Source: Chloroflexota bacterium
Lineage (GTDB): Bacteria; Chloroflexota; Anaerolineae; UBA4142
Assembly (NCBI GenBank): GCA_016223105.1
Contig: JACRPR010000130.1
Span: forward strand, 1-42,839
Reading direction: 5' to 3'
Length of the DNA: 42,839 nucleotides
Part shown: piece after piece, positions 40,233 to 42,839 of the stretch
Position numbering within the stretch: position 1 is the stretch's first letter
Layout of the letters: every line of letters begins with the position of its first letter
Program-made: the position numbers and the translations under genes
The notes under the pieces: model-generated
Databases searched by the model: none
The model's input: only the letters and a program-made list of their open reading frames with translations
What the model was told of the DNA's origin: nothing

Positions 40233-40304
40233 TTATTTTCTCAACCGCGGATCCAACACATCGCGCCAGCCATCGCCGAGTAGTTGGAATTTAGGCGCGA
40301 TTAT
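40233..40304 (-). pseudogene. Relic of an oligopeptide ABC permease (DppC-like) 3' end
   Basis: On the minus strand the frame reads FQLLGDGWRDVLDPRLRK followed by TAA at 40233-40235. LLGDxxRDxLDPR is the signature C-terminus of DppC/OppC permeases. Nothing else of the gene is present upstream, where a promoter now sits. Confidence 0.7.
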
Positions 40305-40327
40305 AACCCAACCCGCGCGAGTGTCAA
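40300..40327 (-). promoter_or_regulatory. Promoter of the 124-residue hypothetical
   Basis: Minus-strand TTGACA (40322-40327), 16 bp, perfect TATAAT (40300-40305). Divergent from the lexA promoter, with 27 bp between the two -35 boxes. Confidence 0.75.
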
Positions 40328-40354
40328 GCAAACCTTAAAAATTAGTCGCGCCCC

Positions 40355-40383
40355 TTGACTTAGAACAACCGTTCTGTTATAAT
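40355..40383 (+). promoter_or_regulatory. lexA promoter
   Basis: TTGACT (40355-40360), 17 bp, perfect TATAAT (40378-40383). The spacer contains LexA box 1, and box 2 lies over the expected transcription start and early leader. Confidence 0.9.
40362..40375. promoter_or_regulatory. LexA box 1
   Basis: AGAACAACCGTTCT, a GAAC-N4-GTTC SOS operator with extended A/T flanks, lying between -35 and -10 of lexA. Confidence 0.9.
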
Positions 40384-40392
40384 GCCGACAAC

Positions 40393-40406
40393 AGAACACC
40401 AGTTCT
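40393..40406. promoter_or_regulatory. LexA box 2
   Basis: AGAACACCAGTTCT, centred 31 bp (about three helical turns) from box 1, over the predicted transcription start. Confidence 0.9.
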
Positions 40407-40431
40407 TATTCAAACGCGAAAGGAGAACCGA

Positions 40432-41103
40432 ATGCTGGCAGAACTGGATCAGCACGCGCACACCATCTTGCGCTTCATCGAACGCTATCAAACCAAGCAC
40501 AGCGTTAGCCCGACGTATGAAGAAATTCGTGTCGGCGCGGAAATGAGTTCAAAAGATCATGTATCGCGCGATCTCAAACGGCTTGTTCAACTCAAGTTCA
40601 TCCGCATCAAACACAAGGCAAGTCGCGGCATTGTCTTGTTGCAAACAGCGGATGGCTACCCGGTGATCCCCGGCGGTTATCGCATTCCAGTGCGCGGCTA
40701 CGTTACCGCCGGTCAACCGATTCCATTGCCCGACGCGAATAGCGCGCCCATCGAATGGATTGACGTGATGCGAACAATGATCCCGGATCCCGAAGGCGTC
40801 TTTGCCTTGCGCGTGCGCGGCGATTCAATGATCGACGCGCTCGTGAACGATGGCGACACCGTGATCTTGCGCGCGACGAATCTCGCGACCAACGGCGAAT
40901 TTGTCGCGGCGCGCTTGCGAAACGATCCAACGAATTTGGAAACGACGCTCAAAGTTTTTTATCGCGAGGGCGATCAAATCAAACTGCAACCGCGCAATCC
41001 AAAACTTTTTCCCCGCTGGTACAATCCGAACGATGTCGAAATTCAAGGCAAGGTGTTTTGCGTCATCAGTCTCGTGAATGGAAATTCCGTGCAACCCAAT
41101 TGA
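40432..41103 (+). CDS. lexA: SOS repressor LexA
   Basis: 223 residues, ATG after AAAGGAGAACCGA. N-terminal winged helix (about 5-70: HTILRFIERYQTKHSVSPTYEEI, then SSKDHVSRDLKRLVQLKFIRI), linker, and S24 peptidase domain. The self-cleavage site is Ala93-Gly94 (VTAGQPIPLP); the catalytic dyad is Ser132 (RGDSMIDALVNDGD) and Lys174 (TTLKVFYREG). RecA-stimulated self-cleavage derepresses the SOS regulon. Two perfect LexA boxes in its own promoter show autoregulation and define the operator class of this organism. The downstream genes follow in the same direction. Confidence 0.97.
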   Translation: MLAELDQHAHTILRFIERYQTKHSVSPTYEEIRVGAEMSSKDHVSRDLKRLVQLKFIRIKHKASRGIVLLQTADGYPVIPGGYRIPVRGYVTAGQPIPLPDANSAPIEWIDVMRTMIPDPEGVFALRVRGDSMIDALVNDGDTVILRATNLATNGEFVAARLRNDPTNLETTLKVFYREGDQIKLQPRNPKLFPRWYNPNDVEIQGKVFCVISLVNGNSVQPN

Positions 41104-41196
41104 GATTTTGGAATCGCGCGTTTACGCGGTTCTTGCTCCGACAAGCCACCCGCTAAAGCGTAAAATCCTGGTCTGGCAAATATCTCGTGTGATCGA

Positions 41197-41835
41197 ATGT
41201 CCAACCTGAAATCCTGTCCGTATCGCCTCGTGGATAACGAGGGACATATCTTGTGCGACAAGATCAAAACCGGCGACCGCGCGATTTCGCTGGAGACGTG
41301 TCGCGTGTGTCCGATTGCCGCGATCAATTGCGGGCAATTGCGCGCCGCGCTCGATCATCAAACGCGTCCGCCGATCACCGTGCGCTATGGCAATGGCAGA
41401 AGCGAAGTGTGGGATAACGTCGCGCCGGCGATTGCATTGCGCCAAGCCGCGTGCGCGACCAAAGTTGTGCCGATCCATTCGCCGCGCGATTGCGCGGGTT
41501 GTGCGTTACGTCAACCACTCGTGATCGCCGAATCCGCGCAAGCCGCAACCACCGCACGCGCGCCGGCAATCGCGCGACGCCAACCGCGCGTCATCGCACC
41601 GATGCCGGTCGCGCCGCCACAACCGATCGCGCAACCGGTCGCGACGATTCAGCCCACGCCCGACGCGCGTTCGACGGTTGTGCATCAAAAAATTATTCAA
41701 CTGCAAGAGTGGCTCGCCAAACAAAAAACGATCAAGCCGCTCGACGACGATGAAGACACCGTGCGACCAATTGCCGTTGCCCAAGCGCGCCCGATGCGCG
41801 TACGCGAAGAAAAACGCGCGGGCTGGACGGATTAG
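41197..41835 (+). CDS. Cys-rich hypothetical protein next to an FtsK-type motor
   Basis: 212 residues, not recognised. The first 110 residues carry cysteines in spaced sets (SCPYRL, HILCDK, TCRVCPIAAINC, AACATK, DCAGCAL), including two CxxC motifs, suggesting a zinc or iron-sulfur module. A long Pro/Ala/Gln-rich linker (about 115-165) and a short helical, acidic C-terminus (HQKIIQLQEWLAKQKTI, then DDDEDTV) follow. It lacks a good Shine-Dalgarno sequence. Only a family A tract separates it from the motor gene, so they may act together, but no function can be assigned. Confidence 0.65.
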   Translation: MSNLKSCPYRLVDNEGHILCDKIKTGDRAISLETCRVCPIAAINCGQLRAALDHQTRPPITVRYGNGRSEVWDNVAPAIALRQAACATKVVPIHSPRDCAGCALRQPLVIAESAQAATTARAPAIARRQPRVIAPMPVAPPQPIAQPVATIQPTPDARSTVVHQKIIQLQEWLAKQKTIKPLDDDEDTVRPIAVAQARPMRVREEKRAGWTD

Positions 41836-41839
41836 TTCC

Positions 41840-41912
41840 GAGTTGAATAGTTGCATCGTTGCATAGTTGGCGATCAACTATCGAACTATTCAACTATTCA
41901 ACTGTTCAACGA
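41840..41912. repeat. Family A hairpin tract, copy 4
   Basis: AGTTGAATAGTTGCATCG words then CAACTATTCAACTGTTCAAC words, filling the gap before the motor gene; the ATG follows 2-4 nt after the last word. Confidence 0.75.
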
Positions 41913-41914
41913 AC

Positions 41915-42839
41915 ATGGAAAAGCGATTGCTCAACTTCCAAGCCGACCGAATCGAAATGGTCTTGTCCGCGCACAAGGCAACTGCGCGCGTGTGGGGCGG
42001 TCGCCTCACGCCGCGCACGATCCAATTTCACATCGCGCCCGCGGCAACGACCAAACTCGCGCGCTTGGAAAGTTTGACCGAAGAGATCGCGCTCGCGCTC
42101 GGCGCGCGCACCGCGCGCTTGACGCGCACAGATGGCACGCTCTCGGTCGAAGTGCCGCGCACTGATTCGCGTTTTGTTTCGCTCGCCGATTTGGATCGCC
42201 AACTCCACGCTTCGCGCGACGAAACGACGCGCCGCGCATTGAGTCTACCCGGCACCGCGATCCCGGGGCTCGATGCGGAATGTGTGCCGCTCTTGTTGCG
42301 CTTGTCTTCGCCAGATGTCGCGCATGTTTTGATCGCGGGCACAACCGGCAGTGGCAAAACCGAACTCGCGCGCACGATCCTCGCGTCGCTCACCCAGCAT
42401 CAAAAACCGCGCGATCTTTTGCTCGCGTTGTTCGATCCGAAACTGCGCGGCTTGGAGCCGTTCGCGCATTTGCCGCATTTGCTTTTTCCGATTGCTCGCG
42501 ACCCGGCGGAAATGATCGCGCGCATGAGTTATCTCACTGCCGAGATGGAACGCCGCGAGCGCGATGCCCAATTCAACGCGCGCCCGCGCATTGTGATCGC
42601 GATAGATGAACTCGCGGACGCGTTACAAACATGCGGACGCGAGTTGGGCGATCCCTTGACCCGGCTCGTGCAACGCGGGCGGAGCGCGGGAATCTCGGTG
42701 ATCGCGTGCACGCAAAAACCGGCGGCGAACGTCGTTGGCACATTGCTCAAGGCGAATTTTCCGGTGCGGCTGGTCGGACGCGTCGCGAGCGCGGAGGATG
42801 CGCGCGTTGCCGCCGGAATCGGTGGGACCGGCGCGGAAA
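41915..42839 (+). CDS. FtsK/SpoIIIE-type DNA translocase, partial (runs off the window)
   Basis: The frame is open for 308 codons from ATG 41915 to the window end. An N-terminal alpha/beta region (1-115) resembles the FtsK alpha domain, then the motor: Walker A GTTGSGKTEL (142-151), FDPKLRGLEPF, Walker B IVIAIDELADAL, and sensor-like VIACTQKPAANVVGTLLKANFPVRLVGRV with the R-finger region. No N-terminal membrane helices, unlike cell-division FtsK, so it may be a soluble family member or a mobile-element-type motor. Translation begins directly after a repeat tract without a Shine-Dalgarno sequence. Confidence 0.88.
   Translation, partial: MEKRLLNFQADRIEMVLSAHKATARVWGGRLTPRTIQFHIAPAATTKLARLESLTEEIALALGARTARLTRTDGTLSVEVPRTDSRFVSLADLDRQLHASRDETTRRALSLPGTAIPGLDAECVPLLLRLSSPDVAHVLIAGTTGSGKTELARTILASLTQHQKPRDLLLALFDPKLRGLEPFAHLPHLLFPIARDPAEMIARMSYLTAEMERRERDAQFNARPRIVIAIDELADALQTCGRELGDPLTRLVQRGRSAGISVIACTQKPAANVVGTLLKANFPVRLVGRVASAEDARVAAGIGGTGAE

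Noticed and set aside
1..42839. tRNA or rRNA genes
   Set aside because: No tRNA-like cloverleaf with GGTTCGANTCC-type arms or rRNA core sequence was noticed; a covariance-model scan would be needed to exclude a small RNA gene.

Overview
The window reads as a chromosomal contig from an uncultured bacterium, most likely a Chloroflexota member of the Anaerolineae type (inference, moderate confidence). Reasons: the lexA operators are of the Gram-positive/Chloroflexota GAAC-N4-GTTC class; a housekeeping set of DUF1385, prfA, prmC, tsaC/sua5, murJ and rpsT is present; TTG and GTG starts are frequent; and the DNA is extremely rich in GCGC/CGCG words. No rRNA or tRNA gene was seen. Promoters fit sigma70 consensus closely (TTGACA, 16-18 bp, TATAAT).

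Layout. 0-5 kb: DUF1385 protein, an HNH nuclease pair, the PncC/CinA-C amidase, uppP coupled to a PstS-like lipoprotein, and a toxin-antitoxin locus whose PIN toxin is broken. 5.2-8.3 kb: a Tat-exported DUF1800/DUF1501 pair. 8.3-15.3 kb: a self-contained minus-strand operon with its own near-consensus promoter and flanking terminators. It encodes a TIR-nSTAND1-transmembrane-BNR-propeller receptor, an unknown Cys-rich protein, a cytoplasmic gingipain/caspase-fold (C25-like) protease, two small beta-sandwich proteins and a stand-alone TIR protein. This is the best candidate for an undescribed conflict or regulated-death system: the STAND TIR has lost the catalytic Glu and the stand-alone TIR keeps it. 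15.4-17.6 kb: two exported proteins. 17.7-28 kb: an efflux island with a MacAB-type ABC exporter, a divergent OmpR/histidine-kinase pair, and an RND adaptor plus RND pump whose pump gene carries an in-frame TAG. 28-31 kb: M28 and S8 peptidases, the S8 broken. 31-38 kb: glycosyltransferase, tsaC, prmC, a broken Uma2 gene, prfA and murJ, with rpsT divergent. 38-40.3 kb: a beta-lactamase-like hydrolase, an apparently acquired DHFR-like gene, gene relics and a hypothetical. 40.3 kb to the end: SOS-autoregulated lexA, a Cys-rich protein and an FtsK/SpoIIIE-type motor cut by the window end.

A second theme is non-coding. Intergenic gaps are filled with several families of hairpin-forming short-word tracts, MITE-like palindromes and recurring terminators. 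Some copies sit inside genes and are translated in frame (murJ, the glycosyltransferase, the S8 protease). One family lies directly upstream of the start codon in all four places where it occurs. Three ORFs (PIN toxin, S8 protease, Uma2) carry the same kind of lesion, an internal deletion with a frameshift, and a fourth (RND pump) has a premature amber codon.
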